Counted from the stretch's first letter, positions 29,626 to 41,423 are shown. The stretch is DNA of 64,000 nt from Limnephilus marmoratus (GCA_917880885.1 OU862928.1:6095721-6159720), one strand, 5' to 3'. Program-made: numbers and translations. The notes: generated from the sequence alone by a model not told the origin.

Positions 29626-30530
29626 CATAATAATGAAATAATTTTACTTTGTATAAACCACTTATTTGATGTGCAAATCCGATAATAAATAATTTTATTG
29701 TAATTCCAATACATAGAAAAGTTAGTAAAAGCTTCGATTTATCTGTAGCATATTTTTTGATGTTAATACTGTAAGCCAATTCGTCGTAAAGAGAAATCAA
29801 AATAGTATCTAAATAGGATTTCACGTATATATTCATCTTAAATGGAAGCTTTCTTTCCCACGCACTATTTTGATTGGCTGTGTCAAACTATGAAATGCCC
29901 CTATATTATGTCTTCTGTCTCTTTACGCGCCATACTATAAATGAGATGGCACTATGTCGCCCAGTAAAAAGTTTTCGATTACTGAAGACAGTTTGGGTCA
30001 TTGCCGTGAGGGAGAGAGAGCATACTGAATATTGTGCGCCTGAAAGAGATGGTTTGATAAACGTAGATTGATTTTGCATATATTATGTAATTTGACTCTC
30101 AAACTCATGAGGTACCTGAAAATGAATATTATCGTACTTAATTTGATATTTTATCGTAATATCATTTAGTTTAAATGACCTTCCACTTCGAGACCCCTAG
30201 CGCCGCCTCTGCTGATTATACCAGTTACATTCTTCCTTATTTATTGAGCAAAAATTGTTAATTAAATTGGGTGATTATTTTATTTAAATCCTTACCTCCT
30301 CGTGGAGTTGAATAAAGATAATTATTTTTAAATGTCTGACAAGATTGAAAATACGTTAATATTAATTGCGCCAATCTCCATTTGAGGATGCGTGATAAGG
30401 AGTGGTAGTGTGATTTGATATTATAAAATCATAATTAATCAAAAAGAAGATGGAGAGATTCGTAATTACGAATGTTGGAGAGAGTGCGCTAATATTTAAA
30501 ACAATAAAATTGAAGCGAAAATCGTGAAAA
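29626..30530. other. unassigned sequence
   Basis: Open frames of 65-107 codons have no recognised domain. No gene is called. Confidence 0.3.
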
Positions 30531-30911
30531 TCTCTACGTATTATAAATTATAGTCCTCCGCCGCGTCCGTCTGTTTATCTGTTTGCGATGAACTCAAAAA
30601 CTACTGAACGGATTTTCATGCGGTTTTCACCAATAAGTGATTCACGAGGAAGATTTAGGTATATAATTTGTCAAAGTGTTGTGTAAATTGGTTAAGGGGA
30701 ATGTCTGTATGTGGTGGACGAGCGGGCTGGCAAGCGGGCGGTGTGGATTTTATTTGTATCCAATTTGGGAGGCGGGAATGGGTACTGCCGCCCCGAGAAC
30801 CTTTATTAGATAACCAACACCTCTGCCATAGGTCACCCCAAGTGGTTCGCTACGTTTGGTGATTTAGCAGGGGAGCCCGGGTTCATGGGGTGAGGTTTGT
30901 CTAGGTCTTTT

Positions 30912-31626
30912 TTTTTACATTAACTCCACACAGGAGGCCCTGAGGAAAATAATTTCCCTCAGGGCCTATGTCATCTGGGATGCTGGATGGAGGGTCTTTT
31001 TGAGGAGAGGAAGGAATGAACATTGGTCTTGAAGAGACCCATGTTGTAGGAAGGAGGAAACACAGAGGCCGGCAAATCATTCCACAGCCGAGCTGTTGAA
31101 CACAAGAACGAGTAGAAGAAACGACCCGTTCTCATGTGACAAATGTCAACCGTGTACAAATGTTGGGCACGCGTTAGGCGTGTTTCCCGACTATGCACCG
31201 GTGCCGAAGGGATCAATGATGCTAGTTCCTCGGAGCATCTTCCATTGTAATACCGGTAGAACAAGGATAGCATTCCCACCCGACGCCTTTGCTCTAAAGA
31301 TTGCAATCCGCCTGTTAAGATGGGAGAATCTATCAAACGGACCGCCCGTTTCTGCACAGAGTCGAGGGTATTTTTCAGGTATTTTGGAGCTCCAGACCAG
31401 AGATGGCTGCCAAATTCAACCGTGGGGCGTATTTGTGATTTGTACAAGGTTAGCAGTTGTGTACTATTAAAGTATCTGCGGGCCCTGTACAGTACGCCCA
31501 GTTTTTGGGAGGCTAGCTTTACTCTGGCTTCGATGGAGCCCCCATACCTGAGCTGGTCACTTAGGGTTACACCAAGCATATCAATGGAGGGCCTGTTCGG
31601 AAGATTGCTTCCGTTGAAAGAGACTA
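30912..31626 (-). mobile_element. LINE C, 5'-truncated
   Basis: The tail is at 30912 (T-run, then TTAACTCCACACAGGAGGCC), with the inner hairpin CCCTGAGG/CCTCAGGG, then the open reading frame. The 5' truncation is inside the SINE B copy at about 31626. Confidence 0.88.
30971..31626 (-). CDS. LINE C ORF2 C-terminus, uninterrupted partial frame
   Basis: From about 31626 the frame reads VSFNGSNLPNRPSIDMLGVTL, then the block after the RT palm (KLGVLYRARRYFNSTQLL), RPTVEFGSHLWSGAP, SVQKRAVRLIDSP, and ends STARLWNDLPASVFPPSYN..HSFLSSKRPSIQHPR. About 218 codons are open without stop. The catalytic RT is not present because of 5' truncation. By chance the frame also runs into SINE B sequence upstream (to 31669). 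This is the best-preserved LINE C protein in the window. Confidence 0.82.
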
Positions 31627-31932
31627 GAGCGGATGACCAGGATACACTGAACCCCAGATTCCTACCCATCCCTTAAACCCTTTTCCTTCCCAGAACTCTC
31701 CTCACCTTCCTTTCCCTAAAAAAAACCCTCCTCACAGCATCCCCAAAGATGACATAGGCCCTGAGGGAAATTATTTTCCCCAGGGCCTCCTGTAATGTAA
31801 AAAAAAAAAATCCTATGCCGAGGTTGATGAAATTTTGCACATGTGACCTTCAAAACAAGAGGAAGATCACTGTCTTTATTTAATTTCTAAAACTCTGTGT
31901 AAAGCACGGGCATCGCTGGGGACTTCAGCTAG

Positions 31933-32934
31933 TGTTTAATAAAACACGACGCCTTTAAAATAGAGTAAAAATATCGCGGGGAACATATAAAATAGCATTT
32001 AAGGAAACACTGAGAATTTTTTCATATATATTTTCACACATAATGTCATAATATAATAAGTGAAATGAACGTGTAACCACTCATTTTTGATTTTTTGGTG
32101 ACCATTTTGAATATTTTCCGCCGACATTAAAAAATCATATCTCTGAAATTTTAATATGGAAAAATTGAAAAACAATATTAATGCATCTAGGAAAAATTTG
32201 CCTGAAACTGGCAGCAAAGCGATCCGAGGTATTTTAAATGGTGCCATATTGTGGCAAAAAGCGCTCCTGTGGAAATAATTTTCCGAGCATAATTTGCGAT
32301 TTTTTTCAATTTAAGGAATATCATATAATTTGCGTTTCGGCGTGGGCAACGTCTACATATTATCTTCAAAAATAACATATATATTTTTTTAGAGCTTAAA
32401 AACTTCAAGCGTTTAATTGAGCTATGTAAGAAATCGGTAAAATTAGAGTAGCAGCGGCTTAACGTCATAAAAATTTTGAAATATGTTATCTCTCAATGAC
32501 ACAAAGCATATGTGGTCCAGCACGTCCGATACATGATATATCACACTTCTGTTGATTTTTCGTTCAGTGGTAAACCCAATAATTATTATCACCTCACATG
32601 TAGTGTATAAAATAGCAGAATAATAATCTCAGAGAAAAGGCAATCTGCCGACAAGAAATAAGTAAATAATATTTTCCCGAAATCTCCGGAATATTTCCTC
32701 ACGCGGTGTGTTATTTATCGACTCTAATATGAAGCCTGGAAGTTTGTACGTATCCCAAAGTTTAATTTATTTTATAACCCTCTGACGTCTATTGGGGTTA
32801 AAATGTATCGAATTTAGTAACCACGTAACTTTTACATGCTTTTTTCACAGCACGTTTATTCAACATAATATATGGGAGCCTACTTTAGTAGTTAGTTAAA
32901 ATTGTTGTTTAATAATACGTCCAGTAGACCTAGC
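31933..32934. other. unassigned sequence
   Basis: Frames of 82 and 93 codons on the minus strand (31999-32468) show no domain. Confidence 0.3.
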
Positions 32935-34690
32935 ACGATAAAGCCATATATCTTCTTCTTCCTTGCAATATCCTAACGGATTGCCAAGATAGGCTGTTGG
33001 GGTCATTTCTTCTCGTTCTCAGGTTATATCTTCTTCGGTTCTGGGTATCGCTTTCATCCAGGTCGGTTCTCTTTAATATTTTGGAGCATTGAGTCATCCA
33101 ATAGTTCTTTGGTCTTCCTCTGGATGACTGTCGATGAAGCTCCATAGACATTGCCTGCTTTACTGCATGGTCTGGTGGTCACACCTATTCCATGATCGAC
33201 ACCCGCTGCATATCCTCAGTCTCTGTGAATGAGAGAGCCAACATACTTAAAAGGTTCTCAGTGAACTCCATTCAGTTGCATCGAAGGAGTTACAGCACTT
33301 GTGTTTTCAAATGTCAAGTACAAATTTTCTGTCTTTTTCATGCTAATTTTTAGGCCATTATGCTCCAGGATCTTTATCCACCTTTCCAGGTTATTCTGTA
33401 AGTCACAATGATTTTCTGCTATCAGTACAAAGGGCATTCGAAACTATAGATCGAGAAATACTGATAAAAAAGCTTAAAGAAATTGGTTTTTCATCTGTAG
33501 CCATTAAATTAATAGAAGAGTATTTGAAAGATAGAAAACAAATAACAAAAATTAATAATCAGTTTTCGAAACCAATGGAAAATAAATTAGGAGTACCGCA
33601 AGGGTCGGTCCTTGGACTTCTATTGTTCATACTCTATATTAATGACATGGTGAAAATATTTTCAAAATGCAAAGTACGACTATTTGCCGATGATACACTA
33701 ATATACTTAATTGGAGATAACTATGAAGAACTAATAAATATTTTAAATAATGAGCTAAACAATGTATCAAGACGGCTAAAAATTAATAAGCTTAAATTAA
33801 ATACAAAAAAAAAACAAAATGTATGGTGATCGGATACAAGAAGACATCCAGTGAAAGCAAAATTAAAATTGATGGTGAAATTATTGAAAATGTTACTGAA
33901 ATGAAATATTTAGGAGTTATAATAAACTCCAAACTAACATTCAACAATCATGCTGAATATACACAAAAGAAAATTGGGAAAAAAATATCTTTTTTGGGAA
34001 GAATTCGGCCAAAACTATATAGTAAAACTGCAATCACTATCTACAATTCAATTATTGCTCCACATTTTAACTATTGCTCAACTATCTTTTTCCTATGTAA
34101 CAAAATAAGTTTCAAATTCTCCAAAACAGGGCAATGAGAATAATATTACGGCGGAATAGATTTTCAAAAGTAAACAAAATGTTAAAGGAACTGAAATGGC
34201 TAACCGTGAAACAGATGCTGACCTTGAATACGATGATATTTATACATAAAATAATTAACAAAAATACTTTTCAAATAAAATTGTATTCAACAAGGACATT
34301 CACAGACATAACACAAGAACATGCAAAGAAATCAGGCTTCAAAAAAAGGATAAGGCGAATACGCAGAACAGTTTGCTGTACAAGGGGATGAAGTTGTATA
34401 ACAAGCTACCAGAGACTTTGAAGTCCACCCCAATTGGAAAGTTCAAGACGTATTGTAGGAGCTACATAAAATTACATAAAATTTAGTTTGCAATATGAAA
34501 TATTATAATTAATTAGAAATTTGTAAACTTAAATGTACAAATTAATAAAATAAAATTAATAAATAATAAAATAATCTGCAAAAGCAAAGTGTTCAGAATA
34601 CTGTTCATTCCTTGAATCATTAGATAATTCATGACCATTATGAATAGCAGTGGGCTGAGGACAGATCCTTGGTGAACCCCTACTTTGATT
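32935..34690 (-). pseudogene. RTE-like LINE reverse transcriptase fragment, split by another LINE
   Basis: The part 34690-34577 (minus) reads FPIKVGVHQGSVLSPLLFIMVM, the RT motif-B' region. The part 33431-32935 continues with LIAENHCDLQNNLERWIKI, HNGLKISMKKTENL, a stop, FKYVGSLIHRD, then after frameshifts SSRGRPKNYWMTQCSKILK. The VGVHQGS and GRPK.YW blocks are RTE-type. The piece coding for the catalytic ADD lies at the insertion point of the LINE 33432-34576. Confidence 0.8.
33432..34576 (+). pseudogene. LINE reverse transcriptase fragment inserted in the RTE-like LINE
   Basis: The copy starts within RT motif A (RAFETIDREILIKKLKEIG), then LGVPQGSVLGLLLFILYINDM, the catalytic RLFADDTLIYL and RLKINKLKLNTKK. 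A frameshift at an A-run (33808) leads to IDGEIIENVTEMKYLGVIINS and IAPHFNYCSTIFF. A second frameshift near 34130 leads to MRIILRRNRF and LKWLTVKQML, and the end reads KLYNKLPETLKSTPIG (34391-34440). An A/T-rich 3' UTR follows. The copy is dead. Confidence 0.85.
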
Positions 34691-34726
34691 GGAAATTAAT
34701 AAAACCTTCCATCACTACGTTCTCGT

Positions 34727-34756
34727 ATGGCGACGGTGCCGCAAAAGAAAACATGA
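34727..34756 (+). mobile_element. 30-bp mariner scrap
   Basis: GTATGGCGACGGTGCCGCAA and the next 7 bases are identical to the transposase start region of the mariner at 50001-50030. Confidence 0.6.
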
Positions 34757-34789
34757 TTTCATATGCATGAAAAGTGGAAATTTGAATAA

Positions 34790-35001
34790 AAATTGTAAAA
34801 GGTGGCACGCGGACTGTTTAAAAACTGAATGTACTGGGATTGAATATAAGGAAAGCGGGAGGGAGGGAGAGATGGGGGAGGGGAGGGGATGGTGGAGGGG
34901 GGAGGGGGAGAGAGGGCGGTGGGAGGGGGGGGGGGGAAGTGGAGGAGGCGGAGTGGTAACCCCCCTTACACCATGCGAGCGAAGCCGCGGGAAAAAGCTA
35001 G
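34790..35001 (+). mobile_element. Helitron-like 3' part with polypurine tract
   Basis: GGTGGCACGCGGACTG, AACTGAATGTACTGGG and GGAAAGCGGGAGGGAGG lead into a G-rich tract of about 90 bp, then CATGCGAGCGAAGCCGCGGG and CTAG (34998-35001). It matches 56683-56960 inverted. Confidence 0.7.
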
Positions 35002-35094
35002 TTAAAAATAAAAATGGATTAAATCCTAGATTTATCCAAGACACTATCTAGATAGCATTTAGTTCGTGTTTGAGTCTTGCAATCATACATAAAG

Positions 35095-35635
35095 ATAGAT
35101 AGACAGATAGATCTTGCAATCATACATAAAGATAGATAGGCAGATAGATTTTTTTATTTTTTTTATTTTTATTTTTATTTTTATTATTTTTTTTTTTTTT
35201 TATATTGAAACATATAACAAAGGTTACAATTTTACAATATAATAAATACATCAATATTTCAATCACTCTCCTAATAAAGCAGCTGCTTGTGTTTAGGAGA
35301 GGACAACTAAAAAAAAATTACATTTGTTTAAATTAAAACAAAAAATATTGGTAATTTAACAAAAAAATATTAGTGATTTTATGACAAAATACAGATAAAA
35401 TTAATAAAAATATAGGTTAGTTAATAAATGATTTAAAGTAAAGGCACAAACATATATCTAAATATGCAATACATATTTCTAAATATAATATACAATAAGT
35501 TAAATTTATGAGGTGATACTAGAATATTTTAATTTAATTTTTTTTATATATTTTTCATAGCTTTCTTCTGATCGTATATCAAGGGGTAATTTATTAAATA
35601 ATTAGATCTTGCAATCATACATAAAAATAGCCAAT
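35095..35635 (-). mobile_element. LINE 3' UTR insertion in a short tandem repeat
   Basis: CTTGCAATCATACATAAA occurs at 35076, 35115 and 35610. Between the second and third lies a T-rich start (35150-35200) and 400 bp of AT-rich sequence, as expected for a 5'-truncated retroelement with its A tail at the left. No coding part remains. Confidence 0.55.
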
Positions 35636-36810
35636 ATAAATATGAAAATAATGTTTGTAGTTCTTATTCGAAGTATGTATAATATAATTCAGTTAAATAT
35701 GACCGAATCGGATAGCGAACTTTCTAATATTTTCTGTTTTCATATTTTCGATTAAGTTTCTCTAATACTGTCATCGTTTAATTAAACATTAAGATTCTAA
35801 TAATCAAATTTTATTTAATATTAAAAACTAACCCAAAATCGAAGAAAATTATTTACAGGTTTTCTAATATAGTAATCAAATTTTCTCTAATATTAACATC
35901 TACTATAAATCTAGTAACATTATTTACAGAGATTCTAATATAATCATCAAAATTTCTTTCATTTTAGTAAATTACTATATAAGTTCAATCATGTGCCGCC
36001 ATATATAGCCCGGAAGAACTGCTAATTATATATTGGCAATTTATTTGAAAAGGTTTAAAAAGCACCGAAAAATTAAAAATTGTCATCCGAGGGTTAAAAC
36101 CGAGTGAAATGACTTTACTTCTAGTAAAGCAACCCCCGTGTTGCGAGTTACTTGGAAAGATACATTAGTGAAACGCAAAGTGGTACTGGGGATTGGGGGG
36201 TGATGTATCACCTTCGATGCAGAACTTTTATATACCTTTTAGTAGAATGCTGTGACGAGGGTTGAAGTTAGAAGGTACTATTGTTGTTTGAATTATGTAG
36301 TACAATAAAAGGAAAGGTATAAACATCACTCTTTTTTATTAAGAGGTCAAGATAATACGGTGTTTCCATTTTTCGACTTGTGTATGTTTTTTTAAGTTTT
36401 ATTTGGTAGAGTGGTTCAGAATAAATTGCTTGTTCGTTTGATTGATTATATTATTTTTGTATTTTTCGTCAACCGAGAAGGGAGTTTTTTAGGTTTTTAA
36501 ATAAGTTTGTGTTTTTTTATCAATTTTGCAAAGTATCTTTCAAATTGTTCATCGGGTTGTATTCAGATCACAAAAGAAAAAGAGTTTTGATGAAAAAATG
36601 TGACCTTTGTGGGATAAATAGATTTGAAAAAACGTTAACGATACTTTTCGACGAAATATTTTTAGGTTGAAGTCTGTTAACTCATTAGGATACTGCAAAA
36701 CAATATTTATCTGTGAATTTTATACCCTTATTGAGGAAAATGTATAATGTTTTCTACGACAAAACATCAAACAGTAAATCTTTTATCAAAAATGACGTAA
36801 GTTGATATTG
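35636..36810. other. unassigned AT-rich sequence
   Basis: TTTCTAATAT..AATCAAATTTTCTCTAATATTA-like phrases recur loosely at 35725-35960. No gene is seen. Confidence 0.4.
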
Positions 36811-36880
36811 TCGAATTAGCTCAATAGCCAGAGCACTTCCCCGGCAAGGAAGAGGTCCTGGTTTCAATGCCCATTGGTGA
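36811..36880 (+). tRNA. tRNA-like sequence, probable SINE head
   Basis: TTAGCTCAATAGCCAGAGCA fits a D-arm/A-box. CTTCC-CCGGCAA-GGAAG forms a 5-bp anticodon-type stem with a 7-base loop. GGTTTCAATGCCC is a weak B-box. Acceptor pairing is poor and position 33 is C rather than U, so a functional tRNA is unlikely. Confidence 0.4.
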
Positions 36881-36945
36881 ATGAATCTTTTTCTGTCTTT
36901 TCTTTCTTTATGAAACCTAATTATTATTTTTTAATTGATAAACTA

Positions 36946-37680
36946 ATGTTTTTTTTTATTTTTATAATTTTTTAACCAAGATATTACAATATAATATATT
37001 AAATAATATATCAAAATACATTTTTTGGTATATACCACCTCACTAGGTTGAGCCTGTTCTGAGGTGGCAAGAATTTAAACAAATTTTGATTTCTTACTCT
37101 TGGAAGAAAAAATAAATAAAAATAAAAATATTTTAATTTAAATAGATAAATAGAATAAAAGAATAAAAAAAGAAATGGAAAAGAAAAGAGATAAGAAAAA
37201 TGGAAAAATAGAAAAAAATTAGAAACATAAAAATAATTGTGAGGATAAGAGAAAAAATTCAGGCGTTGAGAGTGTTTTTGTATTGTTCAAGTTATCTGCC
37301 CGCAGTATGCAATACCTTTGTTGATTATCCACTTATGAATTTTGTGTTTTAGATTTGCATTTTTTGTCATGTGGATATCTTTAACATCTTTTTCAATTAA
37401 ATTAAAAAAATTTGGAGCCAGATTATGATAATGTCTTTGTTCATATTATGTAGTATTTGTCTTCGGAATCATGTGTTGATGTTTAGGTAATTGTGTTGTG
37501 CAGTATGAAGGTTTAGTTTGTCTTTTTGGTAATGTATTGATATAATTTTGATGTACAGTTGCTGTTTGTTCAATACAGCAAAGTCTTTAAATAACTGTAT
37601 TGTCGGGAATCTAAAAGGTTTTTTTGTAATAACTTTAACTAAGGCCTTTTGCATTTGTTTAAGACAAGATTTTTATGCAT
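36946..37680 (-). pseudogene. LINE C-terminal fragment and 3' UTR
   Basis: On the minus strand 37660-37470 reads MQKALVKVITKKPFRFPTIQ, LFKDFAVLNKQQLYIK and NLHTAQHNY. After a frameshift it reads MNKDYHNLAPNFFNLIEKD and KHKIHKWIINKGIAYCGQIT, then a stop at about 37290. This is the tail after the RT in many LINEs. The 3' UTR contains CACCTCACTAGGTTGAGCC and ends in a T-rich (A-tail) segment at 36946. Confidence 0.75.
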
Positions 37681-37689
37681 AGCACAAAG

Positions 37690-37946
37690 GGTAACAATTA
37701 TTATAAGCAATAATTATTAACCTGAAACACTCATCTACATTGAAAAAACGTCCCGATATAAGATACATACATGCATTTATGGTTTGCAGGTGGAAAAATG
37801 TAATAAGCAGTAATTGTTGAATGAAACACTAGTATGTTTTGAATTATTTGGCGGGTAGGCGGCATGTATCTTTTCTCGGGAGATTTTTTCAGTGTAGATG
37901 AGTTTTTCAGGCTAAGAATTATTGCTTGTAATAATAATTGCTATGA
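37690..37946. mobile_element. MITE with ~80-bp TIRs
   Basis: CAATTATTATAAGCAATAAT, CTGAAACACTCATCTACATTG and GATACATAC on the left are mirrored by GGCATGTATC, CAGTGTAGATGAGTTTTTCAGG and ATTGCTTGTAATAATAATTG on the right. One TIR also occurs at 50880-50955. No coding region. Confidence 0.8.
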
Positions 37947-38023
37947 AACCTTGTACGTTTTCTAAACTATCCAAAAAGAATGTTTAGATATATCATGCAT
38001 ACTTTTCAATTACGGTTGGCAAT

Positions 38024-38340
38024 CAGTTCGCTACGTTTGGTGACTTAGCAGGGATGCCCGGATTTATGGAGTGAGGTTTGTCCGGATCTTGGCATCTGCC
38101 CACCAGTGGCCGAATCATGAGAGGCTGGTCGAGGGAGACCGTTTGACCTCTCCAGGACTATCTCGGAACATCACCTTGCACCGCACTGTTAGGGATGGAT
38201 TCATACCTCCGACCTTCAGATTTGTACACACCTCTCATACCTTTTTTCTTCTAAGAACTTCATCTCCTTCCTTTCCATAAAAGACCCCTCACCAGCTGAC
38301 ATAGGACCTGAGGGGAATTATTTTCCTCAGCGTGGTGTAA
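38024..38340 (+). mobile_element. SINE B, long form
   Basis: CTACGTTTGGTGACTTAGCA, GACCTCTCCAGGACTATC, TTGCACCGCACTG and the hairpin remnant GACCTGAGG..CCTCAGC are recognised. The start is truncated. Confidence 0.8.
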
Positions 38341-39174
38341 AAAAAGTAGTTTTTAGGTTAGCAGATTACAAAGTGTGTTTTTTTAGTCCATTACTTCAGG
38401 TATTTGGCATTTGAAAATATTTGTTCAAGTACACCAAAATTTAAAAAAAAATGTGCTGACTTCGAAGGCACGAATACGTCTGAAATTGACTTTTGTTAAT
38501 TTATTAATTCAGTGTAAATAATTCCTAACTTCCATTACTAAAAAAAGCACTCAAACAATTATGAGAAATAATTGAATTATGAACAAGGTAATTAAAAATT
38601 GTTCCTGATTATTTTGAAAACTTTACTTTTGATTGTAATGTAAATAAATTGACATTTTTGTGATGTTTTACTGCCTAAATTATTATCATTATTCAACCTG
38701 CTTGACTTAGCGTTAAGATCCTGGGTTTTTAAATCAAAAATCGGGGGTTCATATCCCGGCAGTAACATTATTTAATAATGAAGGTACACCATTACAGAAC
38801 GGAAAATACTCCTACTAATACCGAAAAAAGTATGTGTTGTGTGCCTTATGCACTTTTTCTTATGATGGGACTTTATTGAGAGGAGTTTATAATAATTTTG
38901 TACTTTGAAATATCTGTCGAACTTTTTTCTTCAAAATTCAATAGCATTACGTGTTTGCTATATGCAATTTTTAAGATTGGCGGTATGTAGATCGAGTTTA
39001 AAAATCCCGTGGATGTTTATTTTAGGCAAAGTCGGTTATGTTTTATATACCAACGGGTTTGTTATTTAATTCTCTGCTTATTTAAAATAAAACAGGTCCT
39101 GGAATTAAAAATGATGTGCAAAAGTGTATGTTTTGTTTCCACCTGTCAGAGAAATGAAACGTTGCTTGATATTC
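38341..39174. other. unassigned; tRNA-like patch at 38703-38762
   Basis: CTTAGCGTTAAGATCCTGGG and GGGGGTTCATATCCCGG (B-box-like) suggest another decayed SINE head. Otherwise no gene is seen. Confidence 0.4.
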
Positions 39175-39590
39175 AACAGCCGGCATGGTCTAGCGGTAAA
39201 GCTGTTGACTCGCGATCCGAAGGTCGCGGATCCGGCCCACGCCGGGATGGAATCCCGGCTTGGGCAAATAAATTTTATTTGATTTATTTGTGTTTTTTCA
39301 CAATTAATTCATTTAAAATAATATGTACTATATTTGCGGCACGTTCCATAGTGGGAAGACACTCTTAGTATCGCCCTGGTATAAGACCACCATTCAGCAT
39401 TGGAACTTTGCTTGAAATGGCTTTAGCCGTGTTTGGTGACCTGATCTGAATAGCCAGGTACTTCCCTTCCTTTCTTTCCCCATTACCTTTAGCCTTCCAA
39501 CATTTTCCAATTGGGGATGCAATAGACTCACTAACTCCAGACGGGAGCAGCTGGGACTCTTGTGAGGTATTCATATAAAAAAATTAAATA
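39175..39590 (+). mobile_element. SINE A, full length
   Basis: The head CATGGTCTAGCGGTAAAGC is followed by a 20-bp partial duplication around the B-box (GGATCCGGCCCACGCCGGG, then GGAATCCCGGC). Then come the linker, GCGGCACGTTCCATAGTGG, TGGCTTTAGCCGTGTTTGG, CCAATTGGGGATGC and the end TTGTGAGGTATTC with an A-rich tail. Confidence 0.9.
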
Positions 39591-39595
39591 ATATA

Positions 39596-39772
39596 TGGCA
39601 TGTTTGGTGACTAGATTTGAATTGCCAGGTACTTCCCTACCTTTCTATTTCCCATCTCCTTCCTCTTACCACTGTCTTCAGCCTCATAACATACCCCAAT
39701 TGGAGATGTCGTAGCCTCACTGGCTCAGATGGGAGCAGCTGGGACTCGTATGTGAGGCATTCAAATCAGAAA
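39596..39772 (+). mobile_element. SINE A 3' part, tandem to the previous copy
   Basis: The copy restarts at GCATGTTTGGTGACTAGATT and runs to TATGTGAGGCATTC, directly after the previous A-rich tail. Confidence 0.85.
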
Positions 39773-40271
39773 AAATACAAAATAAACGGACGGAAATCTC
39801 CAAGCGCTCAAAGCATTTTTTTTTGTTAATATTTTGGCGCTAAGCAACATCTTTATCGATAAAATCCAAGATTGGTATACACTAGCGCCACTTACCTCGA
39901 ACTAACAAAATATCTGTATATAAATCAGAGGTAAGAAAGCGGAGTCTCATCCACTCTGAACTTTTTATCGGCACTTCAATCTGATAACGGCATCCTATAT
40001 CTTAAATTTTAAGCACCCTCCTCCCCCTTCACTAACCGGAAAATCCATCTCGTACATTATAATCCCCTAAGTCTTCATAATATCGGAGTACGACTTATTT
40101 TCGGTTCAGGTACTTTGGCAATAGGATAAACTTGATATATTATCTTGATACATAAGTAATGGTATTTTGTTGATATTATTTGTGTTAAGTTTTGAAACAG
40201 CTTTGGAACTGAACCCATTTCCCAAAGTCCCTTGTTATTCATTTCCCTTTGTTTCTTTCCGTTCTTAGAAG
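39773..40271. other. unassigned sequence
   Basis: No gene is seen. Confidence 0.35.
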
Positions 40272-40682
40272 ACCGACGACCTCCGTAGTCCAGTGGCTAA
40301 GACTCTTGACTCATATCCCGGAGGTCGCGGGTTCGAACCCGGCATGCGCAAATAAATTTTATTTGATTAATTTGTGTTATTTCACAATTAATTCATTTAA
40401 AATAATATATAGTATATTTGCGGCATGTTCCAGAGTGGAAGATACTATTAGTATCGCCCTGGTGTAAGACCACCATTCAGAATTGAAACGTTGCTTGAAA
40501 ATGGCTTTAGCCGTGTTTAGTGACCAGATCTGAATAGCCAGGTACTTCCCAACCTTCCTCTTCCCCACCTCCTTCCCCTCCCCACTACCTTCAGCCTCAC
40601 AACATACCCCAATTGGGGATGCCATAGTCTCACTAGCTCCAGACGGGAGCAGTTGAGATTCTTGTGCGGTATACACTGTAAA
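40272..40682 (+). mobile_element. SINE A, full length, reference copy
   Basis: Parts in order: tRNA-like head with A-box GTAGTCCAGTGGCTAAGAC and B-box GGGTTCGAACCCGGC (40328-40343); linker AAATAAATTTTATTTG; AATTAATTCATTTAAAA; GCGGCATGTTCCAGAGTGG; GTATCGCCCTGGTGTAAG; ATGGCTTTAGCCGTG; CTGAATAGCCAGGTACTTCC; pyrimidine-rich CCTTCCTCTTCCCC; CCCCAATTGGGGATGCC; GACGGGAGCAGTTGAG; TGCGGTATACAC; then an A-rich tail to about 40755. Such SINEs are transcribed by RNA polymerase III and moved by a partner LINE, which is not identified here. Confidence 0.92.
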
Positions 40683-40764
40683 AAAAAAAAATAATAATAA
40701 ATAAAAAAAAAAAAAAAAATAAAAAAAAAAAAAAAAAATAAAATAAAAAAAAGAAGACCCTACA

Positions 40765-41423
40765 TAGTATTTTTTTTCAATTAATTCCACACAGGAGGCC
40801 TTGAGAAAAGTAATTTCCCTCAGGGCCTGTGTCATCTGGCATGCTGTGTGAAGGGTCTTTTTGAGAAGAGGAAGGAATGAACATTGGTCTTGAAGAGACC
40901 CGTGTTGTAGGAAGGAGGAAACACAGAGGCCGGCAGATCATTCGAACGAGTCGAAGAAACGACTCGTTCGCATGTGACAAATGTCAACCATGTACAAATG
41001 TTGGGAACGCGTTTAGCGTGTTTCCAGACTATGCACCGGTGCCGTAAGGAGCAATGACTCTAGTTCCGGTAGAACAAGGATAGCATTCTCACCCAACGCC
41101 TGTGCTCTAAAGATTGCAATCTGTCTGTTAAGATGGTAGAATCTATTAAACGGACCGCCCGTTTCTGCACAGAGTCGAGGGTATTTTTCAGGTATTTTTG
41201 AGTTCCAGACTAGAGGTGGCTGCCAAATTCAACCGTGGGGCGCACCTGTGATTGTACAGGGTTAGCAGTTGTGTACTATTAAAGTATCTGCGGGCCCTGT
41301 ACAGTACGCCCAGTTTTTGATTGGCTAACTTTACCCTGGCTTCGATAGAGCCCCCATATCTGAGCTGGTCACTTAGGGTTACACCAAGCATATCAATGGA
41401 GGGCCTGTTCGGAAGATTTAAGT
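40765..41423 (-). mobile_element. LINE C, 5'-truncated and damaged
   Basis: It has the 3' tail TTAATTCCACACAGGAGGCC and CCCTCAGGGCC at the left. Protein pieces read MICRPLCFLLPTTRVSSRP (wrong frame of the WNDLPASVFPP block) and MLGVTLSDQLRYGGSIEARV..KLGVLYRARRYFN (41391-41290). The copy has deletions at 40945 and 41060. Confidence 0.82.

Larger units (their letters stand above)
30763..31812 (+). mobile_element. SINE B, short form, split by LINE C
   Basis: The halves are 30763-30911 and about 31627-31812. They show TTTGGGAGGCGGGAATGGG, GGTCACCCCAAGTGGTTCG and GGGTGAGGTTTGTCTAGGTC, then GGATGACCAGGATACACTG and the tail hairpin GGCCCTGAGG..CC(C/T)CAGGGCC. It lies inside the Helitron-like element. 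Confidence 0.85.
30531..31932 (+). mobile_element. Helitron-like element carrying a SINE B and a LINE C
   Basis: The 5' end is A|TCTCTACG at 30531. The 3' end is GGGACTTCAGCTAG|T (31932), with a GC-rich imperfect hairpin GGGCATCGCTGGGG 10 bases upstream. The opposite-strand relative 56531-57279 has the same ends (TCTCTACAT and CAGCTAG) and insertion between A and T, which is how Helitrons insert. The original body is only about 360 bp, with no Rep/helicase, so it is non-autonomous. Confidence 0.75.

Noticed and set aside
34715..35044. 109-codon proline-rich minus-strand frame
   Set aside because: Translation of the opposite strand of the polypurine tract, not a gene.
40377..40835. 152-codon minus-strand open frame
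   Set aside because: It is antisense SINE A plus a translated poly-A tail.
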